Below are positions 1 through 11,571 of a DNA stretch of 64,000 bases, one piece after another. The position numbers were made by a program, and so were the translations under genes. Position 1 is the stretch's first letter, and every line of letters starts with the position of its first letter. The notes under the pieces were generated by a model. That model was not told the DNA's origin and ran no database searches. It was given only the letters and a program-made list of their open reading frames with translations. Source of the stretch: Beverwykella pulmonaria (Eukaryota > Ascomycota > Dothideomycetes > Pleosporales > Melanommataceae); the NCBI GenBank assembly GCA_001599595.1, contig BCHH01000020.1, forward strand, positions 1 through 64,000. The letters run 5' to 3'.

Positions 1-142
1 ATGTGTATTGTATGTGATGTATGTACAGCTGATATATATATGTGACGGACTGATTAGTCAGTGGCATATCCACGTGACATTATGGTGTCCTCGGCTTACA
101 CATATATATATCAGCTGTACATACATCACATACAAGACACAT
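1..142. mobile_element. MITE-like palindromic element (left-edge copy)
   Basis: Bases 1-44 and 99-142 are inverted repeats of each other, identical at 43 of 44 positions (they differ at base 7), around a 54-bp centre that includes CACGTG. The arms contain TATATATATG and CAGCTG blocks. No coding capacity is visible. A diverged copy of the centre and one arm lies at about 32205-32300, which shows the sequence is dispersed. The element may extend left of the window, so target-site duplications cannot be checked. A single hairpin of regulatory origin is possible, but the second copy favours a short non-autonomous transposon. Confidence 0.6.
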
Positions 143-205
143 CTTGACACCTCTTTTCTTCGCCCTCCAGCTTACACTTATTGTTCGGGAGGATTGAGTA
201 TCCTT

Positions 206-3200
206 CTACGCATCTTGTACAAGGTCGGCCTCGAGTGTGTTCTCCGTTGTGCTCTTTATACTCTCATTCATCTTTTCTAACAGGAGAGACTGGACCTCTT
301 CATGACAATGTTTCCGAGCAAACCAAACGCAATCTCTTCCGGAGAAATCCTTAGATAGAGGAGAAGCGTTATGCTCCAGAAGGAGTTTGACAAGGCCAGT
401 GTTTTGGCGAGCTGTATCTGTGGCATATGACAGTGGCGTCCGCCCATCTTTGTCAGGCAAGTTCAGGTGTTCCCGGCTTTGCTGCAAAAGTAGTCTTACC
501 ACGGAGTCGTAACCCTGGCTACAGGCGTGAGAGAGCGGAGTTCTACCGGCGTCGTCTATCGAGACAGGTGATGCTCCTTCATCGAGTAGGGCGCGAACAA
601 CTGCCTCCTTCCCTTGTCCTGCTGCGTAAGATAATGCTGTTCGGCCTTCTTTATCACTAGCGTCTCTATCGGCATCTTTGCGGGCTAGTAGCTGCTTGAT
701 AATTCCGAGATGACCCTGTGCGGCAGCCCAAGTGAGAGCATCCTTGCCCCACCAATCTCTTAAGTTGATTGTGAGGTCAGGTCGAGCCATCAGCTGAGTA
801 ACCACCTCGTTATGTCCCTTGCCAGCTGCCCACAACATAGCAGATCCGCTTTCAACTCCTCCAGAATCTGCGGAGACATCATCTCGTGCAAGAAGGAGCT
901 TCGTCACAGCAGCGTGTCCAGCCTTTGCTGCCCGCCAAACAGGCGTTCTACCCTCCTCATCTTCCCTGTCGGCAACTACATCGGGGCAATCAAGTAAGAC
1001 TTCAACTACTTTGTCGTGTCCTTCTCCGGCTGCCCACGATAAAGCTGCTCTTCCATCCGCATCCTGAATGTCGACAAGAATGCCTGGCTGAGCAATCAAC
1101 GTTTTGACAATTTCAACGTGGCCTCCCTTTGCTGCCCATATGATCGCTGTCTGGCGAGAACTGTCCGCATAGTTGATAGAGACATTCGGATTCTCTAACA
1201 GTAGAGCTACGACACCATTGTGACCGTGTGTTGCAGCCAGGATTAAAGGCGTACGCTTGTTGCTGTCAGTCGAATTTGCATCCATACCTCTATGTATAAG
1301 ATCAGAAACGAAGACATCGAGCCCAAAGTATGCTGCCAGGTGAATCCCCTGTATATCACGAGGTCCATCGTGACTGTAACCGGGGTATTTGTATTTTGGA
1401 ATGAAAAGAGACTGAGCGGAGCTCTCGACTTTTCGTCGTTGAATAAGGAATGATATTGCTTGAGATTTAACCTCATGCTGCGTTTTAAGACTGGCATGGA
1501 TGCCCCAGAACTCTGACGCATAGTTAAACAGAGAGAACTTCTGCAGCCGACCTTCGAAAACTTCATCGGTATCACAGAACGAGGAGAAGCAGTTAAATGA
1601 TAGGTAGGTAAGACAGATGTCCGCAAGGTTGCGAGGTCCGTTCTGGAATTTAGTGGGTTTCAGGCGTTCGAAAAACTCTCTTGTAGTGTCATGGACAAAG
1701 CGCACCACATCGCTTTCTTGGTCGATGATAACCAGCCCGGCGCAAGTGGAGACGAGGTCTTCCGCATCTGCAAAGTTGTCTTCGTCCAACTCCGGCTTTC
1801 CGAGCTCGACTGCAAATGCATGGCGAAATTCACCAACTGTGAGCGGTCGCTGAACACATACAACCAATGTGAGCACCTGATTTGCAAGATCCCGCAACCC
1901 AGGCTCTTGTAAATCGATTCTCTTAAACGCTTCATCATATGCACTTTTCAGAGCATCGGAGCCTTGCGGTAGTCGTCGTAATGCGGTCTTTATCGCCTTT
2001 GGGCTTGCTCGACCGATGAGAGACACAAGGTGGAGTCTTGCAAGAAGGAACCTGTTCCTCATTCTATCAGTTCTCTGATTTGGTAGTAAGATCATCTAGA
2101 CAGTGCATACATTCCATTGACGACATCACAGATTTCCTGGACAATAGTGTCCTGTAGAGAGGTATCTCGCTGCACACAGCTTGCGAGACGGAACATATTT
2201 CCCTCGAGGTATTTCCGCACATCGCTTCGCTCGGCACTAATCTCGATGTTGGACACTGCGGAAAACTTCTGTTGTAGTAATGGCACAAACCGGGACGTAA
2301 GCAGGATCTGAAGAGGAACTGCTTCCTGCAATGACTGCAATGCATTCATGAAGAGGTATCGAATACCGTTGTCCTCTGAACATTCGTCAATTGCATCCAC
2401 TATCAGGTACGTCCTGTCGTTATCCTCTAGTTGCTGTTGCAATAGATCAAGAATATCCTCTGCTGTCGGGTTCATTCTGAGGTGAGAATGGCGGACGTAA
2501 GCGTTGACTATGTGATTTGGAAGTCTCTGCTTTCTGTGAACTAGTTGTCTTAGAAAACTTCCCAAAAGATTCAGCAGCGTCTGCTCTGTCTTATTTCGGA
2601 AGTTAAAGTAAATATAAGCAAGCCCAATTCTAAGATCTTGCGAATTGCGTTCGCATCGCTCGTTCCAGATGTGATCGACTACAATTGATGCGATGGTGGT
2701 CTTTCCGGCACCCGGGATACCAGGGCAGAAGAGGATACGAGATGATCCATTGAGCCACTGAAGGAAGGATTCTGACTGCAGAAACCATTGGCCAGTGCCG
2801 AACTGACGCTGAGAGACAATATCACTATGCTGATAGGAGAAGTCAAGCGGTGAGAGCCAATTTAGGATAGCCTGTCTTCCAGGTACTGCGCACGATGTGA
2901 GACAGCCACATTCGTTGGCGAACATGCAACTTACTGTTAGATGAAACTTCAATATCTTTCAGTTTGTCTTCTATTGCCTTTACTGATGTCTCGACTGTTG
3001 AAAGTTGGGTACCCAGCGCTTTTGAAAGACCACTGGTCAAGTTAGAAAATCCTGAGCAAATATATTTGGTAGGGCATAATTTAGCCTCGTCTTACATGCT
3101 ATCTTTTTGAAGGGCTAACGTGATTAGTGATGTTTGCCAGTTGATGCCAGAAAGAAGCTCCTCCAGTTCGCTCTTCGTGAATGGCCAAATAAGACCTTTT

Positions 3201-3508
3201 CCAAGCTTCTTGAAGCCCGTCGCAGGCTTTAACTTGGCCTCAAATCTTTGCAAGGTAGCTTCCATAAGGTCAAGAGGCCCATTTTTAGCAACTAGCTGCT
3301 TGAACACAATGCTCCACTCCTGACCCAACTGGAAATCTTCTGCGATGTCGTGTAGTTGGTGCAGTATTCCTCTAGCTGCGCTGATTTCTAGGAGTGCTTT
3401 CTGGCTTTGCTTGGATGAAGATCCGCCAACTTCAATGATATATTTGGAGACAGATTTGGCGAGATCAAGAACCGTGATGATGCTTGCCGTAATACCAAGT
3501 ACTTCCAT
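206..3508 (-). CDS. NACHT-ankyrin NLR (STAND) protein
   Basis: Signal-transducing NTPase of the fungal NLR class; such proteins act in non-self recognition and programmed cell death, but the ligand here is unknown. Model: exons 3508-3096, 3032-2935, 2885-2111 and 2051-206, all GT..AG with phases that close to 1043 aa. Residues 1-140 are a helical fungal STAND N-terminal domain (starts MEVLGITASIITVLDLAKSV). The NACHT core has Walker A GIPGAGKTT at about 226 and Walker B YLIVDAIDE at about 330. About eleven ankyrin repeats fill roughly residues 660-1025. The start at 3508 was chosen over an in-frame ATG 63 bp upstream because it begins the conserved domain. A pogo transposon ends about 250 bp upstream, so the promoter may be altered. 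No truncation seen. Confidence 0.88.
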
Positions 3509-3754
3509 AGCTAGGTCACTACTGCACCAGCGTTGTATGCGTGATTTTCGATGCCGTCTTTGAAGATACAATCCAAGGCTCGTTGATATACAAGGACAAG
3601 GGAATTGAGGGACGGGATCTAAAAAGGTTCTGGGTCACATCTCGCATTTGCCTGCTCATCGGGTTAGTTCAGGTGCCATCATGGCAAGTTTAGTAGGCAA
3701 TAGACGCACGCCATCAGGCTAACAAGACGCCATCGACATATCGCAAGATCGTTA

Positions 3755-3795
3755 AGCTAGCCTATATAGTTTCCGCCACCATATGGTTTCCGCCA
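3755..3795. repeat. Left terminal inverted repeat of the pogo/Fot1 element
   Basis: It begins AGCTAGCCTATATAG and contains the TTTCCGCCACC subrepeat twice. It is an exact reverse complement of 5960-6000. Confidence 0.92.
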
Positions 3796-3847
3796 CCCTC
3801 ATCAAAACGTGAATTCTCGCGATTATTACCCACACCACCTTCTAACA

Positions 3848-5892
3848 ATGGATCCTAGAGAGCTTGCTATACAATTAGCTATCCACGATTACAATGCGCG
3901 TATTTATACGAGTCAAAGCGCCGCCGCTAAGGCGTACGGCATCCCTCGTTCCACACTACGCGATCGATTGAATGGCGCGACAAATAGCACCACCAGCCAT
4001 CAACACCAGCAGCGGCTGAGCCCTAAACAAGAGGAATTCCTAGTTGAATGGATACTTGAAGAAGACGCTCGAGCCTGCCCTCCCTCACACGCCAGGGCTT
4101 GAGAAATGGCCAATCAAATCTCACGCATGAACGGCGACAAAAATCCTATTGGCTAGCTCTGGCTCTCACACTTCATCCAACAGAATCCGCGTGTTGCATC
4201 TGTGATTGGCAGGAAGATAGAGGCTCAGAGAGCTGAGGTAGCTACACCTAAGCAGGTGCACGCGTTCCTAGAGCTCTTTGAGCGTACTTGACAGAGGCTT
4301 AATATACTAATGGAAGATGTATACAACATGGATGAGACAGGATGCGCCCTAGGAGTATGTACGAACTCTAGAGTCCTTGCTAGTGCATTGAAAAAGAAGG
4401 CTTATATCAAGTCTCTAGAGGATCGCGAGTGGGTGTTAGTAATTGAGTGTATATCGGCGACTGGCAAAAGGCTACGCTGCCTTATTATCTTCAAAGGCCA
4501 ATCTCTACAGACCACGTGGTTCTCGCCTGAATCAGTGCCTGATCTATACTATACAACCTCTAAGAAGGGCTGGACATCAAATGCTATTGGTACTAAGTGG
4601 CTGCGGCATATATTGCGCCGTAGCAAAGTGCTACTTTGCGCGAATATACCACTGGCATGGGTGGAAGGCTTGGATGCATGGTGCAGGGAACAGGTCTTGG
4701 TTTCTCTGTCAGCTGCTTGCTTCGTCATCACTCAACGCGGTATATATATGGGGACCCGAACACGACACCCACACATCTATCGTAACCATCGGACACATCA
4801 ATCGGCAACGACCACATCGCACGATCAATCAACGATACACAAACTGACTCCAAACGAGACCAGGAATGCTTCATCTGTTTTTCATCATTCCTTCATCTTT
4901 TATTTGGTTTGGTAGCTAGATACAACGAAATTGCAAACAGTCTACTGCCAAACCTCCATCTTGATTCTTCTCTCCCGCCGTTTAGTGCATTGCTGCTTCG
5001 GACATCGCATGGCTGCGAGTCGCCCTCCTACCCCCGTGTGATCATTTTGTTATCACACACCCTTTACTCCACCACAATATTCCTTCTAGAAACTGCTCGG
5101 CCAAGGGCTCAGCATATCCTCCTTATCCTGGACGGCCACGGCAGCTATGTTAACATAGAGTTCCAATAGCTCTGCAAACAGAATCAAATTAAGCTTCTCT
5201 ACTTGCCTTTCCACTCATCGCACATCTTACAGCCTCTAGATCTGGCTCCTTTCTTAGTTATTAAGTTAGCCTATCAAAACTAGATTTGAGATCTAGCATC
5301 ACTTGATGATGCTGCACTAGTTAAGAAGCAACAATTTGTTGAATGCTATAGCAAAGCTAGAGATCAAGGCCTTACAGAAAGAGTAATTTGTGCAGGCTGG
5401 CGAGCTACAGGCATCAGCCTATTAAACATAGAGCTAGTAGTAGGCTCCTTACAGGTTTAGCAGAGGCCATCTACTCCTAAGTCTCATAGACAGCCTCTAC
5501 TACTAGTTGATCCGCTTTATAACACGCCTTAGAAACCCCAGGATTTCTACCTTATTTAGCAGAGGCTGCAGCAGTCTGAAAACCTCACGCGCAATACCCG
5601 GCTAGTGCTGCAAAAAGCAGGCAAGGCTCTCTCAGCTGCAAACATGAGGGCAGCTGCCCTGGAGGAGAAGAATCAAAGGTTGGAACATCAACTAGAAGCT
5701 ATTGGCTCTACTAGGTCTCAGAAGCGTATTCAAATTCACCCAAACGAGCGATTTGCCAATGTAGAGAATATCATGGGCGCTATTCAGCAGGCAGCTGCTG
5801 AACAAGCAAAACGTAGCAAAACTACTGATGCAGAGGCTGCAGAAAAGGCTGCAATGGCTGCTGCTGCAACTCTTGAATCTATGTGTAATTAA
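3848..5892 (+). pseudogene. Broken pogo/Fot1 transposase
   Basis: Starts with MDPRELAIQLAIHDYNARIY and a Psq/CENP-B-type helix-turn-helix (AAAKAYGIPRSTLRDRL). A stretch with VYNMDETG (first catalytic Asp) follows at about 4310, then LILDGHGSYV (second Asp) at about 5125 and HSSHILQPLDLAPF at about 5212-5255. The last ORF (5605-5892) matches the coiled C-terminal tail of fungal pogo transposases. Reading between these is stopped at least eight times, mostly by TAG (for example near 4153, 5167, 5281, 5458 and 5532) and by TGA near 4288. The DDE domain is also split by about 480 bp of unrelated sequence between about 4608 and 5088. It cannot encode active transposase. Confidence 0.85.
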
Positions 5893-5959
5893 TGGCAATT
5901 ACCTATGTAAATTACAAGGTTGTGGAGAATAATTGTTGGATGGCTGATTTTGGTGGGGC

Positions 5960-6000
5960 TGGCGGAAACCATATGGTGGCGGAAACTATATAGGCTAGCT
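5960..6000. repeat. Right terminal inverted repeat of the pogo/Fot1 element
   Basis: Exact reverse complement of 3755-3795, followed directly by the TA duplication at 6001-6002. Confidence 0.92.
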
Positions 6001-6002
6001 TA

Positions 6003-6401
6003 GTTGATACGGTTTCACTTCGTGTCTGCACATCGTGTCTATAAGCGCCTAGCCGGCATGATGCATATAACGATAAGCTAAAACCCCCGGATTTTAGAGG
6101 AGCTGAAGCATCGTGTGGGTAGTTCCGGCAAAAGGAAAAAGAAGTAAATAGTGCTACATACTAATTTTAGAAGCCCCTCTCCAATACGATGGTTCGGTGG
6201 ATTTTTTTGCGATTACAGAGTCGATCTAATTCGCGGCCTTGCGGTAAGTCGCATGCTTTCTTTTTCTCCTAGCTTGTATATCTTACCCAGCCACTATGTT
6301 TAATAATGGACAATCCTTCCAGCAATTGATCAGTCTTTTCGGTTCAGCCTAATGCTAGCCAACACTGTGACGAATTCGCAATTCCTTGAGATTTTACCTA
6401 C
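6003..6401. other. Intergenic, promoter side of the deaminase gene
   Basis: About 400 bp between the transposon and the next gene. I see no repeat, RNA gene or ORF that I can support; presumably it contains the upstream region of the gene at 6402. Confidence 0.5.
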
Positions 6402-7046
6402 ATGGCTCCACATTCCAGATCAACTCACACACCCGCCGCCCTACTTTCCGCAATCCTTAAGGCAACCAAAGACAAGTTGATTCCTAAGACCCGAGACTCG
6501 GTCGCTGATGGCGGGGCTCCATTTGGAGCCGCTATCCTCTCGCATTCAGACCTACAGCCAGTGACGGTATCCGTCAATGCTTCTGCAGAATCGCCCCTTC
6601 TCCATGGGGAGACCAATTGCATTCGAGAATTCTTCCAGATTTCACCAGAGACACGCCCTGAAACAAGCAGCTGCATCTTCTTCGCCACACACGAGCCTTG
6701 CTCTCTTTGTCTGAGCGGATTAGCATGGACTGGGTTTCCTCTCATCTATTACATGTACACGTATGAGGACACGCGTGACCTCCTGGGTATTGGCGGGGAC
6801 ATAGAGATTCTGGAAAATGTGTTCCGTGTGCGGGCACCAGGAGATACCGACGAAACACTTGATGCTCGACCTCTTTATAACAAGAAGAATAAGTTCTTCA
6901 TTGTGAACTCCCTTGCCGACCTTCTGGATGAAGTCGAAGATATGAAAGAAAAGGAAGGATTCAAGAAGAAGATTCATGAAATAAAAGAGGTGTATAAGGA
7001 ATTCTCTTCCATCTGGAGGAGCGTAAATGCCGAACTATCAACTTGA
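6402..7046 (+). CDS. Zinc-dependent nucleoside/nucleobase deaminase family protein
   Basis: Single-exon 214-aa protein with the CMP/dCMP deaminase zinc motif: HGETN (His ligand plus catalytic Glu) at about residues 69-73 and HEPCSLC (two Cys ligands) at about 96-102. Family members hydrolytically deaminate cytosine, guanine, adenine or tRNA-adenosine bases; the substrate cannot be read from this sequence. The C-terminal third is lysine/glutamate rich and predicted helical, and is not part of the catalytic core. No signal peptide is evident, so it is probably cytosolic. The ATG at 6402 is the first in frame and just precedes the family-like N-terminus. It lies 400 bp from the transposon. Confidence 0.75.
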   Translation: MAPHSRSTHTPAALLSAILKATKDKLIPKTRDSVADGGAPFGAAILSHSDLQPVTVSVNASAESPLLHGETNCIREFFQISPETRPETSSCIFFATHEPCSLCLSGLAWTGFPLIYYMYTYEDTRDLLGIGGDIEILENVFRVRAPGDTDETLDARPLYNKKNKFFIVNSLADLLDEVEDMKEKEGFKKKIHEIKEVYKEFSSIWRSVNAELST

Positions 7047-10000
7047 ACCTCCGACACTGTCTTTTGAATTTGGGAACGATAAGTGGATATGCGTCTGTGG
7101 GTTTAGAACCGACGTTTAGTACGTAGAGTGGACCTGGAAGCCTGAACTCTAGATTTTTAGATAAAAGTCTAGTAGATTTGTCAGACTATATACACATACA
7201 TATATATGTCACGTGAATGTGACCACAGTTTCTTCGCCACCAGGATACATCCACGACACGTATGTATCGATAGACATAGTAGACACAATGACATATATTA
7301 TCTTCTATCTAACATAGCCTAGGTTTTCATTCCGACGGAAAATATCTAAAACGAATATAAGGTGCTGCTCAGTCGATGCAAGGGTAATACCGCTTCAGCT
7401 CTTCTTCTTGTCTTCCGTAAGCTGTCCATTCCCCGTTCTCTTCTATTTCCAGGGCCTGTTTTACTACCGGTCTCGTTCTTGGACTGCCTCCAGTCTCTTC
7501 AATTTGAGCCTCTTGCCTAGCAATGCAATTGGAAGCCATCCAAAATGCAACAAGGGAAGGCCAATGGCGTTGAATAAGGCGAGTACGCGAAAACCATGAG
7601 CTCTCAGAACGCTTCGGAAGTACGATTAACGATGCTCTCTGGGCGGACACTGGATGCGCGCTTTGGTGGATAGGTAGGTTCCAAGGCCAGGCAGAAAAGA
7701 AAGCAGGGTTGGACTAAATCCTTAAACGACTGGAGGAGTTTTATTATTGTGAGTGTGATCCCTAATTCTCAGTAACTCATCACGTTGCGCCTCACTTAGT
7801 TAGTCTTTCCTTGGCCGTAATTTGCTTGGGCTGTGATCCAATAACATTTTCACAAAAAGCGAGAAGGCAGTGAGAAGGCAACCTTGCAAATGAGGCTGAC
7901 TGGACTTGGCGGTGTAGGTAATGTCATTCGGTCATTTGTGGACGGGGTGGACTTCCTTTTCAGCCTTCTGCACACGCAATCGCATGATATCTCACGACGA
8001 TCGTACGTCCTTGCGGGAATTTCAAGCCGGGGTATCAAAGTGGACGTACGTGTAGAAATGCCACACTCTCGGCAGCTGACGCTGCACTCCAACGCCGAGG
8101 TTCTAGGGAAATACTCTTGCTTAGGTAATGTTGGTATCACATGATTTCTCAGCGTTGATATCACGTGATTTCCCCGCTCTGGCGGCAGTCACATGATCAG
8201 CTTTCTGAGTCAAGGATCCTCAAGGATCCTCGTATCTTAGAACCTTAAGAATATCATCACCACACAAGCAGGACACTAATACTACGGTATTGGAGCCCAC
8301 TGCTACGTGGTAATACATTCAACCAGCCGATTACCTCTACTGTGACCGTGAATAACCTCGGGGTTACCGACAGGTAATCTTAGAGTGATAATTCTATCTA
8401 GCGGCCCATGGCGCTCGATAAAGCTTTCCATGCTCAACTACTACATTTGAAGGTAGTTGGATTCTTTCCACCATACGAATATGTTAGCAGACGAAATATT
8501 ATTCTCTCTCCCCACCCAATTCCTGGTTGTAGGGAAGGACTCCCTTTCAAAGCTAGCCCCACCGTCTTTATCGATATCGATTCGCGTGCAGCTTTCGGAC
8601 TACTTCCCAATGAACCTGGACCTCCTTCAACACTAGAGCTTCGTTGATGAATCCTGGATAGAATCTGTTTCTCAAGAGCTAATGTTACATCAGGGCTACG
8701 AAAACTTGGGCGTGGTGGCGGACGCTTACCGTAGACGCTGTATGTAATTTCATATTTGGAAAAGGTGGGCAGCGTATCTCGGCCGCAGAATTCGTTGTCA
8801 CACTACCACATGGGCTACCAGGCGTCAGAGGTTGGGGTTAAGATTACACATACGTCTACGAGTAAAATGCCCCCACAATTTATGATAAGACGACTTCGAT
8901 TGCTGGGGCATCTAGGCTGCGAGGAGGACCAAAGGCAAGAAAAGCAAACGCTGTACATGGACATTTGGTTGAAAGGATATTCTGGAGCCAGCCCAGCGAA
9001 TTATCAAGTCATTATCGCGGATCTGTCCACGGCAAGTGACACACAATAATCTTTCCTGACGCCTTAGAGCAGAAGGCTGACCCTTCAATGTGCATAACCT
9101 AGACAACCAAAAAAACGACCTTCGTGACAATAGAGGCATGCCTCACAGCTCTCTCGGAAATAGTGCAAGAGGCTTGGGGCGATGCAGAAGAAATCACGCT
9201 GTCCTTAGAGAAGTCAAATGTTCTAGCCCAGGTCGGAAGTGCAGGCGTACGAATCGTACGAAGGAGCGATTGCAGCAAACGAGCCGAATGCTAGGCAGAA
9301 GCAGGTTAGAAGATAATCTCCCAACTTTACGGGGTGACACTGATTTGCCCAAGCGTTGCACTTAACCGAGGATCGTTGCACGCGTCCCCAGGGTTGAAAA
9401 TATACCATATATATAGGCATGTTATTAACAAGGAGCACCAAGCTCTGTAATGTCATGTGATGCACGTGTTTAACTACATGTCCTATTCTAGGTAGCTCAC
9501 CTTCACGGGTACGTGCGACTAGTTAGCTCGTCACGGCTTTCACAATCCTTATATACACATTTGCCCATCAGACGGTTGACTGCTCCCACTTATCGTAATT
9601 GTGTAACAGTTACGTCACCACATAACGAGAAGCTTTTCCGTGTTCTCGCCTCGATTCTGATGCCCGCTCACTGGCCAGGCAATGCGAATGTTGTGAATTT
9701 AATTTAGCAGCTCTTGCTCCCATTCGTCATTGCGGTCATCACACGTCCTCCTGTTTCTCAGTGTATTCCCGCCTGCTTCGTGTAGCTCTAATACACTGTG
9801 AAGAACTCGTCACCCCGTGCTCAATCAGCATTTTCCTGCTTTTAGGTCTTGTTATTTTGAAGAAGATGGAAGGCCTATCGCCCAAAACGATCCATGGATG
9901 CGTGGCCATTTGGTGGTCTTCGTTCTGAGCTGGCCCACGGTTGGTGCCTCTTGGTATAACTACGAACTAGCATACCCGCACACACAGTGAATTTTAGATA

Positions 10001-10341
10001 GGTAGATAAAGGGCGTTAGAAGAAATAGTAAAAGATCAATATGCTATATAGCATGACGTTCTTCCTCAATACTACCTCGCGGGTCAAAATGTCGAGTCTA
10101 GATAAGAATAGTTGGTTTAAGCTATCTAGGTTTAGCCGTATCCAAGAGGCAAAGCACCTGGCAAAGAAGGCTCCACTATTCTTACCCACGTGCCTAGACA
10201 GCACTACGTAACCTCGTCTGACACTCTCTGCAGTTTGCCTACGCTTGCAGAAAGATGGCCGACCTGCTCCGGACATACCCTTGTGAGCTCCAACTAGGTT
10301 TCAAATACTTATTTGTTCAGCGGCAAATCAAATGTCTGGAT
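7047..10341. other. 3.3-kb stretch without a supported gene
   Basis: Many short ORFs on both strands, none with a recognisable domain or a convincing splice pattern. E-box-like CACGTG/CACATG sites recur, including two TATCAC(A/G)TGATTTC copies about 24 bp apart near 8130-8175. TCAAGGATCC is tandemly duplicated at about 8211-8230. A minus-strand ORF at 10016-10276 has an even, helical composition and could be a decayed fungal gene, but I could not name it. Confidence 0.5.
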
Positions 10342-11571
10342 TTAATACCTATAGCATAGGAAGTACGACTGCGTGTTGAGAACATCGGAAACCTGAACGT
10401 CCGGCGCTAAATTGCCCATATCAAGTATATCGGCGACAGAAGCCGAGTTCCTAGAACCATGCATAGCCAGCCCGGCATATTTCATTCTTCGTGTTATATT
10501 ACGACTCTGCCATTTCCACCATAGTCGGTCAAGCTGGGTGTGATGTAGGAAGAAAACTGGATCTGCGTCGATCAATCACGTCAGTTCTACTCTTCTATGT
10601 TTTTATGAAAACAAAAGAGAAGACTTACCCGACGGTGCGGTGAGCAGAGAAAAGTCACCTCGGATGCTGCGCGGTATTGCGAGGTGAGGCCCGTTCTCCA
10701 GCCCAAGGTTGAATGTGTTGTAGTCTTCGACGTTCAATAGACTATCTACGGCCTCCGGATCCAGTTCTCTTGACTGGTTTTCCAGCTCTTCGCCGGTCAA
10801 AAATCCGCGAGACAAGCAATGAGGGTAATATTCCTCATCAAGGTAAGGGACCTCAAATCTCCCGAACGCACCGTCAGTGACACAGTGGCCTTTCACTATT
10901 TCCTCTGCTGGATCATCGGGGTCTCCATTGGACCCGAACCCATGCTCAGCGTCCCAGATGGGTGCTTTGGTGACATCCTTCCAATCGAGCTCCCAATCCC
11001 AGTACCTGCGCCAATCAGCATAGATACATATAGGCCGCGCTTGAAATGGACTCACACAAGATGACCGCCATAATTGCAGTCATTTCGTAGTGCAAGCTCA
11101 TACACATGGATGAAATATCGATGCCATGCGATGAATGGAGCAGCTCCATGGACTACAACATTACGTTAGTGAGCCGCTCTCTTGAGAGGCATTTCAAGTG
11201 ACCTCACCTTTTTCCCCAATGCGACTGTGGACCCACGGAAAGTCATCGTATAACGACTGGTTCAAACCAAGTCGGGAATCTTTCGTCCTTAGGCACTTGA
11301 CTGCGTCGAGGTACTCATGTTTCTGCAACTTGGACAGAGTTCGCCATTCACGTCTCGTGACAACACTGGTGCAAGTGCTGCCCTCACCTCTCGGGACAGC
11401 AGTCCATTTCAGGTAGCCGCATATCGAGACTGCTGCGAGAGCGAGAGCAACGACAGCAACGACGACTCGTCGGAACGCAGAACAGCGGGACTTCTCGGCT
11501 AGTATATCACCACTCTCCTCCCCATCGAGGAGAGTATACCTCGATTTTGAAGCTCGGAGGAGGTGCATCAT
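10342..11571 (-). CDS. Membrane-anchored tyrosinase, UstQ/PhomQ-like
   Basis: Type 3 copper oxidase that oxidises tyrosine-type phenols; tyrosinases accompany UstYa proteins in dikaritin RiPP clusters. Model: exons 11571-11208, 11152-11056, 11005-10629 and 10562-10342, giving 352 aa with all phases consistent. A single transmembrane segment (about 36-53) makes it a type II membrane protein with the catalytic domain in the secretory lumen. CuA ligands appear as H115, H123 and H132 in HGAAPFIAWHRYF; CuB as H261 and H286/H287 in DPVFFLHHTQLDRLW. It lacks the long C-terminal shield of melanin tyrosinases. It is transcribed divergently from the peptide precursor, sharing 847 bp, which suggests co-regulation. 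Confidence 0.88.

Larger units (their letters stand above)
3755..6000 (+). mobile_element. pogo/Fot1-like DNA transposon, degenerate
   Basis: The element is 2246 bp, bounded by perfect 41-bp terminal inverted repeats (3755-3795 and 5960-6000) and flanked on both sides by TA (3753-3754, 6001-6002), the target duplication of Tc1/mariner/pogo elements. Each terminus holds two copies of a TTTCCGCCACC-type subrepeat around CATATG. The interior carries transposase remnants in the order expected for Fot1/pogo: helix-turn-helix, DDE catalytic segments and a coiled, Ala-rich tail. The intact termini and matching TA suggest a fairly recent or still mobilisable copy, although its own transposase is broken. 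Confidence 0.9.

Noticed and set aside
10016..10276. Minus-strand 86-codon ORF resembling a degraded fungal helical protein
   Set aside because: Composition is suggestive, but no motif, splice context or second exon supports it, and it could be chance.
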